In this document: positions 16,741-27,251 of the stretch, piece after piece
Layout of the letters: the number at the start of each line of letters is the position of its first letter
Numbering within the stretch: the stretch's first letter is position 1
Source of the DNA: Paenibacillus catalpae
GTDB taxonomy: Bacteria > Bacillota > Bacilli > Paenibacillales > Paenibacillaceae
Reading direction: 5' to 3'
DNA: 64,000 bases
NCBI RefSeq assembly: GCF_900112695.1
Contig: NZ_FOMT01000002.1
Location: 936,479 to 1,000,478 of the forward strand
Made by a program: the position numbers and the translations under genes
Notes under the pieces: model-generated
Told to the model about the DNA's origin: nothing
What the model saw: the letters and a program-made list of their open reading frames with translations, nothing else
Database searches by the model: none

Positions 16741-17469
16741 ATGCAGCTTGATGAACTTGTATTTGTATTTATGATTGTTCTGCTTGCGGGCTTTGTCCAA
16801 GGACTTACGAGCTTTGGCTTTGCCCTGATCTCCATGCCTCTGCTTGTGAAGCTGATGCCGATGCAGCAGGCTGTACCGATTGTGGTTGTATTAAGTTTGC
16901 TGACCAATATTGCCGTATTGTACAGCAGCCGAAAGCATGTCCGGATCAAGCAGATTTGGCCGCTTCTTATTGCCAGTCTGCTTGCCGCACCGCTTGGAAC
17001 CTATGCGCTGATCTATGTTCCCGCCCATTCGCTGAAGCTTGGCGCAGGCTTGCTTGTAGCCGTTGTATCGATCCTGATGCTGAGCGGAAGAAGCTTTCCG
17101 CTCAGCCGGATCGCGTATGCGCCTGTTGGTGCATTAAGCGGCTTCCTGAACGGGAGTATTTCGATGAGCGGACCTCCGGTAGCCCTCTTTTTGACCAATC
17201 AAGGCCTCGACAAGATGACTTTCCGGGCGAATATAACGGCCTATGCTCTTATCCTGAACATCATTACGATAGGGACCTACGTGTATGAAGGACTGCTTAA
17301 CCAGACCTCCGTGGAGACTGTCGGGTGGTCGGTTCCTGCGCTAATTCTCGGGGTGATCATCGGGATCAAAGCGGTTGGAAAGCTTAATGAACGGCTGTTC
17401 AAAACAATTGCGTTATGGCTGATCCTGGTTACGGGCATATGGACAGCGGTCAACGGAGTCATTGGATAA
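16741..17469 (+). CDS. TauE/SafE (TSUP) family membrane transporter
   Basis: A 242-aa polytopic membrane protein with about eight hydrophobic segments, the two-fold TSUP repeat (GFVQGLTSFGFALISMPLL near the N-terminus, GALSGFLNGSISMSGPPVALFL in the second half). Family members export sulfite, sulfoacetate or related organosulfur anions, or import small anions; the substrate here is not predictable. It starts 16 bases after the GH53 stop with AGGAG before the ATG, so it can be co-transcribed with the galactanase although no functional link is evident. It ends at the bidirectional hairpin at 17475. Confidence 0.88.
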   Translation: MQLDELVFVFMIVLLAGFVQGLTSFGFALISMPLLVKLMPMQQAVPIVVVLSLLTNIAVLYSSRKHVRIKQIWPLLIASLLAAPLGTYALIYVPAHSLKLGAGLLVAVVSILMLSGRSFPLSRIAYAPVGALSGFLNGSISMSGPPVALFLTNQGLDKMTFRANITAYALILNIITIGTYVYEGLLNQTSVETVGWSVPALILGVIIGIKAVGKLNERLFKTIALWLILVTGIWTAVNGVIG

Positions 17470-17474
17470 ACGGC

Positions 17475-17517
17475 AAAAAACCTTGGAGATAAGCTTCTAT
17501 CTTCAAGGTTTTTTTCT
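17475..17517. terminator. Bidirectional terminator
   Basis: AAAAAACCTTG-AGATA pairs with TATCT-CAAGGTTTTTT. It serves the TSUP gene (+) and the GGDEF gene (-), whose last codons overlap it. Confidence 0.85.
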
Positions 17518-18321
17518 TGTTTGCTTCATCTGATACATCGCTTGATCGGCGTCCATAATCAGCTGTTTAAGGCTGGCATACCGGCCTTGGTTAGAGCTGA
17601 CCCCAATACTGGGCGATATAAAAACCGGCTGACCGTTAATGATAAACGGATCAAGGAAAGAGGCGCTGATCTTATCGTAAACAGCCCGAACGCCGTTTTC
17701 TTCATTCAAGTTCTGGAAGCAAATAATGAATTCATCGCCTCCATAACGAATGATACGGTCGCTTTGTCGAATTTGCTGCTTGAGCCGTTTGGCGATTTCA
17801 ATCAGTAACAGATCACCAAAATCATGGCCGTAATTATCATTAATCTGTTTGAATTCATTCAGATCGATAAATATGACGCCAAGCGGAGCATCAGTATGCC
17901 GCTGAAATAACTCATCCAGAAATCTACGGTTGTACAGCCCGGTTAGACTGTCTGTGACCGTTGCGTATTCCAGATCAATGGTGTAGCCAAGCAGCGCAGC
18001 CATGGAATTCAGGACCGTAACATCATCCCCGCTAAGGGATAAGCGATCCCGGTCAACCAGATAGATCGCGCCATGAATCAAATGATCACTTGCAGATATA
18101 GGGACAAAATAGGTTGATCGTTGTCCGATAATCGTGCTGACATCCGTGCGATAGGTCATTCCGCTTTGTACGATCACATCCTTGCGGTTATAGGCTTGTA
18201 CAATCCGGTGGCCTGATCCTTCTTTAATCGCGATGAAGAGAGTGTCGACATGAAAAAATCGGGTCAATAGCTGTAAGACATGTCCGGCTGCATCGTCGAG
18301 TGAGCGAATGTTGCTGGGCAT
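17503..18321 (-). CDS. Diguanylate cyclase with N-terminal GAF-like domain
   Basis: A 272-aa soluble protein predicted to make cyclic di-GMP from GTP. Residues 1-120 look like a GAF-type sensory domain (LTRFFHVDTLFIAIKEG, then STYFVPISASDHLIHGAIYL). Residues about 125-272 are a GGDEF domain with DSLTGLYNRRFLDE, the intact active-site signature YGGDEF and FISPSIGVS. No RxxD inhibitory site is evident upstream of GGDEF. ATG 18321 is preferred, with GGAGAT nine bases upstream; a TTG at 18408 would add 29 residues without better support. It is transcribed opposite to its neighbours, so no pathway can be inferred. The ligand of the GAF-like domain is unknown. Confidence 0.88.
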   Translation of the reverse strand: MPSNIRSLDDAAGHVLQLLTRFFHVDTLFIAIKEGSGHRIVQAYNRKDVIVQSGMTYRTDVSTIIGQRSTYFVPISASDHLIHGAIYLVDRDRLSLSGDDVTVLNSMAALLGYTIDLEYATVTDSLTGLYNRRFLDELFQRHTDAPLGVIFIDLNEFKQINDNYGHDFGDLLLIEIAKRLKQQIRQSDRIIRYGGDEFIICFQNLNEENGVRAVYDKISASFLDPFIINGQPVFISPSIGVSSNQGRYASLKQLIMDADQAMYQMKQTRKKP

Positions 18322-18446
18322 TTGTGTTTCATCTCCTGCGATAAATGGCGAACCATCTGGAAAATTACCTGCTGATCCCAGTTTAGTCGAAACAAGCGGC
18401 AGACTCAATAAAGAACTTCTTAATAATGGGCATATCAGGAAGGTAG

Positions 18447-20090
<1,644 letters not shown>

Positions 20091-20107
20091 GTAACAGGAT
20101 GTGAACC

Positions 20108-21025
20108 ATGTTAATCAAAGCCGATACAGACCTTGCCTGGCTTCCGCTTTATGAAGCACTGGCTAGTCCTGTACGATTAAATATTCTGGATCTGCTTGCG
20201 GCAGCCCCTGAGCCGATGAACGTGAAGGATTTGGCTACCGCGCTTGGGTTAAGCAGTGCCATCGTCACGATGCATGTCCGCAAGCTCGAGCAGGCGAATG
20301 TCATTCAGACGAAGATGGTCCGCAAGCAGGGTGGCACGCATAAAATTTGCGAGATTTCCGCCTCCCGGATCCAGATTGATCTGCCGCAGGCCGGTTTTAT
20401 ACCGAAGAAAACTCATGAGATCAGCATACCGGTCGGACATTTTACCGAGTTTGAGGTGTATCCGACCTGCGGCATTGCGACTACGGAGAAGGTTATCGGT
20501 CAATTCGACGACCCGAGGTATTTCATCGAGCCGGAGCGGATGAATGCCGGTATTCTATGGTTTGGCAAAGGCTATGTCGAGTATCGAATCCCAAACTATC
20601 TGCTGCCGGGCCAACGTCCCGAGGAGCTGGAGATTGTGCTGGAGATCAGCTCGGAGGCGCCGGGCTATAACGAGAACTGGCCTTCAGATATCGTATTTAC
20701 GTTAAACGGTGTCCGGATAGGCATGTGGACGAGTCCCGGCGATTATGGCGCTGCTAAGGGGAAGTATACACCATCGTGGTGGCAGGATTTTGTCAACCAA
20801 TATGGACTTCTCAAGATCATCCGCGTCCAGAAAAACGGCACCTTCATCGATGGCCAGCAAATTTCGGACATCGGGATCGACCAGATTGGCTTAAGCCGCA
20901 ATCAGTGGGTATTCCGTCTTGCCGTCGAAGACAACGCCGTCCATGTCGGCGGCCTGACGTTGTTTGGCAAAGGCTTCGGCAACTACAATCAGGACATGAT
21001 TTTCCGTGTGCATTATAGTGAGTGA
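20108..21025 (+). CDS. ArsR-type winged-helix regulator with C-terminal putative sugar-sensing domain
   Basis: A 305-aa protein. Residues about 10-85 are an ArsR/SmtB-like winged helix (ALASPVRLNILDLLAAAP, then recognition helix LSSAIVTMHVRKLEQANV). No metal-binding Cys/His set of the classic ArsR proteins is visible. The remaining about 200 residues are beta-rich and aromatic (ILWFGKGYVEYRIPNYLL, VFTLNGVRIGMWTSPGDYG, VGGLTLFGKGFGNYNQD) and look like a jelly-roll of the kind found in carbohydrate-binding modules; this is my reading, not a firm family call. It sits directly behind the arabinofuranosidase gene, so it could be a one-component arabinose or oligosaccharide sensor controlling that operon. 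Confidence 0.7.
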   Translation: MLIKADTDLAWLPLYEALASPVRLNILDLLAAAPEPMNVKDLATALGLSSAIVTMHVRKLEQANVIQTKMVRKQGGTHKICEISASRIQIDLPQAGFIPKKTHEISIPVGHFTEFEVYPTCGIATTEKVIGQFDDPRYFIEPERMNAGILWFGKGYVEYRIPNYLLPGQRPEELEIVLEISSEAPGYNENWPSDIVFTLNGVRIGMWTSPGDYGAAKGKYTPSWWQDFVNQYGLLKIIRVQKNGTFIDGQQISDIGIDQIGLSRNQWVFRLAVEDNAVHVGGLTLFGKGFGNYNQDMIFRVHYSE

Positions 21026-21028
21026 GTG

Positions 21029-21190
21029 GTGGGCTCGCAGATGGTGTCTCTACGTAAGTGAATATTCTTACGATTGCTGTGGTTTTCGGATTCCTTGAAT
21101 TAAGTTTATTATTGTTAGAATCCGAAAACCAAGGCAAACGCTCCGCTTCTCCAGAACATTCACTTACTCCGTTCCAAAGTTGCTCGCCCC
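21029..21190. repeat. Large imperfect palindromic element, copy B
   Basis: The core is a perfect 13-bp stem GGTTTTCGGATTC (21081-21093) / GAATCCGAAAACC (21118-21130). Outer arms are TAAGTGAAT (21055-21063) / ATTCACTTA and GGGCTCGCA/TTGCTCGCCC. Conserved blocks shared with copy A (13049-13202) are CGATTGCTGT left of the core and AAGGCAAACGCTCCGCTTC right of it. It lies just after an ArsR-type gene and before a terminator, as copy A lies between a stop codon and a terminator. Confidence 0.7.
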
Positions 21191-21207
21191 TGTGGGGTGG
21201 GCCGTTT

Positions 21208-21239
21208 AAGGACTGCTGATGACCCAGCAGTCCTTTTTT
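21208..21239 (+). terminator. Rho-independent terminator
   Basis: AAGGACTGCTG-ATGACC-CAGCAGTCCTTTTTT: an 11-bp stem with T run, ending the GH51/ArsR-type operon. Confidence 0.88.
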
Positions 21240-21298
21240 CTTTTTGTAATCTTTTCTGGGCTGTCGGCAGGAGCGAATGAGCTGCATTTAAATAAACA

Positions 21299-21356
21299 GG
21301 GGACGTTCCTTGGTCATTTTAATGACTTAAGGGACGTCCCTTTTTTACCTCTGACT
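21299..21356. repeat. REP-like palindrome with GGGACGTTCC arm and T run
   Basis: GGGACGTTCCTT-GGTCA pairs with TGACTTAAGGGACGTCCC, followed by six T. The GGGACGTTCC arm resembles repetitive extragenic palindromes spread by REP-associated tyrosine transposases in Firmicutes; this is from memory. No transposase is nearby. It may also act as a second terminator. Confidence 0.5.
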
Positions 21357-21444
21357 TTACAACTTCATTACAACTCAACCATATTGCGAATATATCCCCG
21401 TCCTATACTGTGTTTGCACCAGGGAAGACAAGGAGGAGCTTAAA

Positions 21445-22441
21445 GTGGGCAATAAAGCAGCAACAGGGGCTCGAAGGAAATGGATGATTTGGGTTAGTAT
21501 CGCTGTTTTGATTCTTATTGTTTCAGGCTATATCGGGTATCAAAGTGTGGGAGTGTACAGGGTGCTCGATAGTTTTGATGCGCCAAAGAATGAACTTCAA
21601 ATCGGCGCGCATCAGGAGGATGAATCCATGAAACCCGAAGAGTGGACGGGAGCAGAGCCCGTTAACATCCTGCTGATGGGAGGGGATAACCGGGAATTAA
21701 TGAAGAACGAATCCGCGCGTTCGGATTCCTTGCTGGTAGCTTCGATTAATCCCTTAACGAAGCAAGCCCGTTTGTTTTCTGTGCTGCGGGATACTTACGT
21801 CGCTATCTATAGAAGGCCACGGTGAAGGACGAATCAATACAGCCCTTGCACTCGGCGGTCCAAATTTGGCGATGAAGACCGTGGGGGATTTGCTTGGCCT
21901 GAATATTCAATATTATGTATATACCGATTTTGAGGGTTTCAAATCACTGGTCGACGCTATTGGCGGTATAGATTTCGACGTAGAGAAGGATATGAATTAT
22001 ACAGACAACGCGGACGGCAACTTATACGATATTCATTTGAAAAAAGGCATGCAAAAACTGGATGGGACAAAAGCCCTGCAATATGTCCGTTTCCGCCATG
22101 ACGCAATGAGCGATTTTGCCCGCACCGAACGGCAGCGCAAGTTGCTTGCAGCCGTTGCAGACAAGCTGAAATCCGGCTGGAATTTGTCCCGTATGAAACA
22201 AATAGCGGAAAGTGCCGCCCCTTATATTCAAACGAATTTGGATATCTCTAACATGCTGAAGCTTGCGTCCCTTGGCTCCAAAACTCAAATGGCAGGAACC
22301 GCGCAAGTGCCGCCAATGGATCTGCTCGAAAGCAAGAAAGTGAATGGTGCCTCCATTCTATCCGTCAAAAGCGAAGATAAGGTGCAAGAATATGTACAAG
22401 AATTGCTTTCCGGTGCAAACGCAAGGAACGGAGGGGAATAA
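21445..22441 (+). pseudogene. LytR-CpsA-Psr family protein, frameshifted
   Basis: An LCP-type protein split by a +1 shift. The first part (from 21445, 126 codons) has a cytoplasmic N-terminus, a TM segment (about 14-34) and the start of the LCP domain (VNILLMGGDNRE, RSDSLLVASINP, FSVLRDTYVAI), then stops at 21823-21825. The expected continuation (EGHGEGRINTALALGG) is in another frame from 21812 and runs to 22441, including VDAIGGIDFDV, YVRFRHD and ARTERQRKLL. One extra base near 21805-21812 accounts for the break. LCP enzymes attach teichoic acids or polysaccharides to peptidoglycan. All catalytic arginines appear present across the two parts, so a sequencing error or recent mutation is as likely as true decay. 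Confidence 0.85.
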
Positions 22442-22442
22442 T

Positions 22443-24248
22443 GTGCCGCAAACGAAAAACCGATATATGCCTGGCCTGGATGGTTTGCGTGCCATCGCCG
22501 TACTCGCCGTAATCGCTTATCATTTCGGTTGGCCTGTGGCATCAGGAGGCTTGCTCGGGGTTGGAGTTTTTTTCGTCTTATCCGGTTACCTCATTACCGA
22601 TTTGCTTCTGGAAGAAAGAAGAAGAACCGGAAGAATCAATCTCCGTCGGTTCTGGGTCAGGCGGTCCCTTAGGCTGCTTCCGGCTTTGCTGCTGATGCTG
22701 TTTGCCGTAACCGTCTATCTGGCGCTTACCGCCCCCGGAAGATTGCCCGATATTCGCGGGGAGCTGTTGTCCGCCCTAACCTACACGAGCAACTGGTATC
22801 TTATCTACCGGCAAGTTTCTTATTTCGAGAGCTTTGGTCCGTTATCGCCAATTGGCCATTTATGGTCGCTGGCGGTGGAGGAGCAGTTTTACCTGCTATG
22901 GCCTTTGTTCCTATGGGGGATAATCCGCTTCATTCCTTTCCCGACGCGAGGTAAGCTGGCAGCAGTGACTTTGGTTGTTGCAGCCGCTTCTCTCATAGCC
23001 ATGGCGTTCATGTACGTGCCGGGGACTGATCCGAGCAGAGTCTACTATGGTACAGATACACGTGCATTTGGGCTGTTGATTGGTGCAGCATTCGCCATTT
23101 TCATTCCTAGCCGCAAGCTTGCCGAGTCCCTCGGGAGGGTAAGCGTTTTGCTGGATGTTATAGGGGCAATTGGACTTTGTATCTCGCTTTGTATGATTGT
23201 GAGCGTAGACAAATATGACGATTCGCTGTACAGGGGCGGTATGCTTGTCCTGTCGGTGGCTTCCGGACTTGTCATTGTCGCTTCAGCGAGCCCGTTTAGC
23301 AAGATAGGCAAGTTCTTGTCCTGGAAACCGCTGCGTTGGATCGGGATTCGCTCCTACGGCATTTATTTATGGCATTATCCGGTGCAAGTGCTGATGAGTC
23401 CAAAAAATCCTTATGAAGATTCCAATTTTCTTTATCAGCTTGCTCAATTTATCATGACTGTTCTCTTATCCGCTCTGTCTTATCGTTACTTCGAGCAGCC
23501 GATTCGTAACGGCAAACTCTTCAAATACAAGAAAAAGGAGAAAAAAAAGATGAAATCCAAATCCATGAAAAAAGTTATTCGCATAATCACATTGCCGGCT
23601 ATCCTTATGATCGTTATGATTTGCGCAGCATGCGAGGGAGCAGGAAACAATCAGCCTGTCCATTCCATTGAACCAACCACTGAGGCAAATGCAGATGATA
23701 CGGGAACAACGTCGGACGTTACTTCGAGTCCCACGCCTAGCGGGACGCCGGAGTCGACATCCAGCATGGCGCCGGAAACACAAGAATCCGGCGGAGTAAC
23801 AGCGATTGGCGATTCTGTAATGGTGGGAGTAAAGGCGGAATTGGAAAAGCTCATCCCCGGCATCGTAGTTGACGGCAAAGTCAGCCGGCAATTATCGGAT
23901 GCTGCTGAAGTAGTAAATTTACTGAAGTCAGAAAATAAGTTGGGGCATGCGGTAGTGGTCGAGCTGGGCACAAATGGACCGTTTACCGCAAAAAAACTGA
24001 ATGAGCTCTTGGAAACAATCGGAGACGATAAGCAAATATATCTTGTTAACACGAGTGTCCCAAGAGATTGGCAGGATACGGTGAACAAGACGCTGGCCAA
24101 AGCGCCGGATGAACATTCGAACGTGAAATTAATTGATTGGCACGCTTTAAGCATCGGAAAATCGGAGTGGTTCACGAAAGACGGCGTTCATCTGCAGCCA
24201 GAGGGAGCCAAAGCTTACGTGAAATTAATCGCTGATACGATTGGTTAG
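22443..24248 (+). CDS. OatA-like peptidoglycan/polysaccharide O-acetyltransferase
   Basis: A 601-aa membrane enzyme. Residues about 8-370 form an acyltransferase-3 domain with ten or so TM segments, His27 in AYHFGWP, then GVFFVLSGYLITDLL, the RRFWVRRSLRLLPALL stretch and FEQPIRNG at its end. A Ser/Thr/Pro-rich linker leads to an extracellular SGNH esterase-like domain (about 470-601) with AIGDSVMVG (Ser), VVELGTNGPF and DGVHLQPEGAK (Asp/His). This matches OatA, which O-acetylates wall polymers and gives lysozyme resistance. GTG 22443 is preferred: GGAGGGG lies seven bases upstream and the preceding LCP stop is one base away, so the two are probably co-translated. Acceptor polymer is inferred. 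Confidence 0.9.
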   Translation: MPQTKNRYMPGLDGLRAIAVLAVIAYHFGWPVASGGLLGVGVFFVLSGYLITDLLLEERRRTGRINLRRFWVRRSLRLLPALLLMLFAVTVYLALTAPGRLPDIRGELLSALTYTSNWYLIYRQVSYFESFGPLSPIGHLWSLAVEEQFYLLWPLFLWGIIRFIPFPTRGKLAAVTLVVAAASLIAMAFMYVPGTDPSRVYYGTDTRAFGLLIGAAFAIFIPSRKLAESLGRVSVLLDVIGAIGLCISLCMIVSVDKYDDSLYRGGMLVLSVASGLVIVASASPFSKIGKFLSWKPLRWIGIRSYGIYLWHYPVQVLMSPKNPYEDSNFLYQLAQFIMTVLLSALSYRYFEQPIRNGKLFKYKKKEKKKMKSKSMKKVIRIITLPAILMIVMICAACEGAGNNQPVHSIEPTTEANADDTGTTSDVTSSPTPSGTPESTSSMAPETQESGGVTAIGDSVMVGVKAELEKLIPGIVVDGKVSRQLSDAAEVVNLLKSENKLGHAVVVELGTNGPFTAKKLNELLETIGDDKQIYLVNTSVPRDWQDTVNKTLAKAPDEHSNVKLIDWHALSIGKSEWFTKDGVHLQPEGAKAYVKLIADTIG

Positions 24249-24359
24249 TTAAATGGAGTTATTAGGCAGCTCTTGGGACAGGTCCATCTCAGCTTCTTTT
24301 AAGATTTGAAGTATACAATGAGAGTTGCCAATAACTTGATAAGCGGGGAGTCCGGCACC

Positions 24360-25016
24360 ATGGACAAAAAAATTCTGATCGTCGAGGACGATCCCAATAT
24401 TTCGAACATTATTAAGATGAATCTTACTCTCGTTCATTATCAGACGGAGCAGGTTTACGATGGAATGGCAGCGCTTGAGATGCTTGAACGGGAAAGGTTC
24501 GATCTCATTATTCTGGACGTTATGATACCTAAGCTTGATGGCTTTACTCTGATGGAGAAAATCAGGCCCAAAAATATACCTGTTATTTTTTTGACTGCAA
24601 AAACCGCGGTATTCGAGAAAGTCAACGGCCTGAAATTAGGCGCCGACGATTATATGGTAAAACCATTTGACGGAATCGAGCTGCTTGCGCGGATTGAAAC
24701 CGTGCTTCGCAGATACGGCAAGGAAGACGCGGAGATTAGTATTGACGATGTTCGTGTGTTTCCGGACAAGCGATTAATTACTTTAAAAGGCGAGCCTGTA
24801 GAACTGACGCCTAAAGAGTTTGATCTGCTTGTTGTTCTCATTATAAACAAAAATATCGCGCTTTCGCGTGAGCAGTTTCTCGATAAAGTATGGGGCATCG
24901 ATTATTACGGCGATACGAGGACCGTAGATATGCATATTAAGTCGCTGCGCAAAAAGCTTGGATTTCAGGACCGGATTAAAACCATTTTCAAAATTGGTTA
25001 CCGGTTGGAGGATTAG
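24360..25016 (+). CDS. OmpR-family response regulator
   Basis: A 218-aa regulator: receiver 1-115 with D10/D11, phospho-acceptor Asp53 in LIILDVMIP, Lys in YMVKPFDG; and an OmpR/PhoB winged helix about 125-218 (ELTPKEFDLLVVLI, VDMHIKSLRKKLG). The frame extends upstream to 24306, but ATG 24360 has GGGGAG nine bases upstream and gives the classic MDKKILIVEDD start. It begins a three-gene operon with the kinase (2-base gap) and a lipoprotein. The neighbouring OatA-like and LCP genes suggest an envelope-related regulon, but this is only by location. Confidence 0.94.
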   Translation: MDKKILIVEDDPNISNIIKMNLTLVHYQTEQVYDGMAALEMLERERFDLIILDVMIPKLDGFTLMEKIRPKNIPVIFLTAKTAVFEKVNGLKLGADDYMVKPFDGIELLARIETVLRRYGKEDAEISIDDVRVFPDKRLITLKGEPVELTPKEFDLLVVLIINKNIALSREQFLDKVWGIDYYGDTRTVDMHIKSLRKKLGFQDRIKTIFKIGYRLED

Positions 25017-25018
25017 CC

Positions 25019-26446
25019 ATGAAGTTTTGGCTAAAGATTTTTACGTTCTCGATCGTCATCTTCATTCTTATATTTAACGCGACATCTTTTATTGTTATCG
25101 AACGGAATCATAGCAAGATGCTTAATCGTGAAATCAATAACGCTTTAAGCCAGAACATGAATATTCATTCTAGCGTAAATGCTATCGTGCCCATTGTCCT
25201 TATCTATGATTCCGAAGAGTATGAGGAGAAAGTACTCGCGAATATTGCCAAAGGATTCGTTGGGAAAGTCGGGGATCAAGGCGTCTATATGACGATTACA
25301 AACGATAAAGGAAAAACGGTCTATAACAATACAGATTTCGAGATGCCTGTAGACCGAAACGAATTGGAACAGGTGAAGGAGGATGAAATTAAATATATTT
25401 TGTGGGATATCGGTAATCGCACAATTCTGTTTACATCGAACCTTGTGAAGATCAACCGGAAAGATTACACGTTTACCTATATGAAAGACATTACTTCCGT
25501 GTACAAGGAGCATGCTGATCAATACCTTTTCTATTTGAAGGTTGATGTCATTGCATGTTCAGCTTATATGCTCATTATGTTTTTTGTCAGCAGAAGACTG
25601 ACGATACCTATCTACCGTCTTAATCGTACTGCACAATTTATTGCTGCCGGAGCTTTTTCCGAGCGGGCCGAGTCGAGGTCAAAAGATGAAATCGGCGTAT
25701 TAGCAAACAATTTCAACGTAATGGCATCGGTTGTCGAGGATAAGATCAAGGATCTCGAACGGCTTAACCGGGAAAAGCAATTGTTCATCGATAACTTCAC
25801 GCATGAGCTAAAAACGCCATTAACATCGATAATCGGATATGCGAACATTCTTAGAACGGCAAAAATAGACCCCTCTCAGCTGCTTGAAGGATTAAACGTC
25901 ATTCTATCGGAGGGGAAGCGTCTGGAATCCCTTTCCTTAAAGCTGATGGATTTAATCATGCTTGAGGGATCCGAATTTCCGTTGAAGGAGCTGGATTTCT
26001 GCTCTATTCTTGCTGAGATTATGCCTGTTCTGGAGATGAAAGCAAGTGAAAAACAAATGACAATTAACATGCATTGCGAGAATGCACGCTTGAGACTGGA
26101 AAAGGATTTGATTAAAGCCTTAATTTTTAACTTCGTCGACAACTCCATCAAGGCATCATCCGAGAATCAAAACATAACAATCCGGGCATTCCGTCAAGGC
26201 GTAAATTATGTTCTTGAAATCGAGGATGAAGGGGTCGGTATTGAAAGCGAGCATCTAGACCGCATCTTTGAACCATTCTATATGACGGATAAAGCCCGAT
26301 CGAGGAATAACAACGGCGCCGGACTTGGGCTTTCAATATGCAAAAGCATAGCGAGTCTGCATAATGCCGCTATCGGCGTGAGAAGTGAACCGGACCGGGG
26401 AACGACGTTTATAATTACGTTCAAGCCGGGAGGAACGACCATATGA
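25019..26446 (+). CDS. Sensor histidine kinase (OmpR partner)
   Basis: A 475-aa membrane kinase: TM1 about 8-28, an extracellular sensor of about 140 residues, TM2 about 175-195, HAMP about 195-245, HisKA with phospho-acceptor His262 in NFTHELKTPLTS, and HATPase with FNFVDNSIKASS (N box), EDEGVGI (G1), IFEPFYMTDKARSRNNNGAG (F box/lid) and GLGLSICKSI (G2). It starts two bases after the response-regulator stop and overlaps the lipoprotein gene by ATGA. It is expected to phosphorylate the OmpR-type regulator upstream. The signal is unknown; the lipoprotein that follows may modulate sensing. Confidence 0.93.
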   Translation: MKFWLKIFTFSIVIFILIFNATSFIVIERNHSKMLNREINNALSQNMNIHSSVNAIVPIVLIYDSEEYEEKVLANIAKGFVGKVGDQGVYMTITNDKGKTVYNNTDFEMPVDRNELEQVKEDEIKYILWDIGNRTILFTSNLVKINRKDYTFTYMKDITSVYKEHADQYLFYLKVDVIACSAYMLIMFFVSRRLTIPIYRLNRTAQFIAAGAFSERAESRSKDEIGVLANNFNVMASVVEDKIKDLERLNREKQLFIDNFTHELKTPLTSIIGYANILRTAKIDPSQLLEGLNVILSEGKRLESLSLKLMDLIMLEGSEFPLKELDFCSILAEIMPVLEMKASEKQMTINMHCENARLRLEKDLIKALIFNFVDNSIKASSENQNITIRAFRQGVNYVLEIEDEGVGIESEHLDRIFEPFYMTDKARSRNNNGAGLGLSICKSIASLHNAAIGVRSEPDRGTTFIITFKPGGTTI

Positions 26447-27198
26447 ACAAGCTGGCGTTACTATTCGCTTCTGCTTCACTCCTGATTTTCATATCCGGCT
26501 GCAGTTCCTTTATGGATCCTGTCCCGAAGAATGTCTTTATGATTAAAAAATATAATGAAGGCAATAAAAATAACGCAACTTCAATAACCGGAGGCGTGCT
26601 TTCAGTAGAAACAACAAAATCTCTTGGGCTCAATGCGGTCGAAAAATATTTAGGGATTAGGCTTTTGCCGGATGAAGTTCAATTTGATGTGACCGTCGTT
26701 GATTTAAACGCGCTGAAAGAGCTTGTAGAACATGATATACGCCAGGATGAAAAACAAAATGCCGAAGAGAGTCTTAAAGAAGTACCGGAAGGTTTATTTT
26801 ATCTAACCATTACCTCCCCGAATAATGAAAGATACGAGCTTGTATTAAACGCGGGAACCGGCGATGTGCTGAAAATCTCAAATGAACCGCAAATGAGGGA
26901 AGTGAGCGGTGGTATTCCCAGCGACAAGACAGTAAATTCTCATTCAGAAATCACGAATAAGTTCCTTCAAGAAAAGGAAGCTTTAAATCCAAGAGACTTT
27001 CAGGAAGATGGAGGATTGTTTGTCGAGGATAAGAAAATTGCCTATTACTGCTTCAGGAGCATTAAAGACAATAGCTTGAAATACGTGATCGAGATTGATT
27101 TAGCCAAGAACAAGATAACGGGGTTCAATAAAGACATCATGGCCTTGCTTACTTGGAATGCTAAAGTCTCAGTAAAGATGCCATCCATGCAAGAATAA
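26443..27198 (+). CDS. Lipoprotein co-encoded with a two-component system
   Basis: A 251-aa putative lipoprotein. The signal peptide ends in lipobox ISGC (Cys about residue 20). The body is soluble and charged; the segment FYLTITSPNNERYELVLNAG followed by TGDVLKIS resembles a PepSY-like repeat, and a second similar strand pattern (LKYVIEIDLAKNKITGF) occurs near the C-terminus, so two PepSY-like units are possible. Translation is coupled to the kinase by ATGA overlap, which argues for a shared function such as signal reception or inhibition at the cell surface. The family is not recognised with confidence. Confidence 0.75.
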   Translation: MNKLALLFASASLLIFISGCSSFMDPVPKNVFMIKKYNEGNKNNATSITGGVLSVETTKSLGLNAVEKYLGIRLLPDEVQFDVTVVDLNALKELVEHDIRQDEKQNAEESLKEVPEGLFYLTITSPNNERYELVLNAGTGDVLKISNEPQMREVSGGIPSDKTVNSHSEITNKFLQEKEALNPRDFQEDGGLFVEDKKIAYYCFRSIKDNSLKYVIEIDLAKNKITGFNKDIMALLTWNAKVSVKMPSMQE

Positions 27199-27243
27199 AA
27201 ATAAAAAGGGCCGTACCCAAGTCATAACGACCAGGTACGGCCC
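27197..27243 (-). terminator. Terminator of odhAB (also stem for the + strand operon)
   Basis: GGGCCGTACC (27208-27217) pairs with GGTACGGCCC (27234-27243). The T run (seen as A-rich DNA at 27197-27207) follows the stem only on the minus strand, so it is a full terminator for odhB. Confidence 0.8.
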
Positions 27244-27251
27244 GTCCTATA

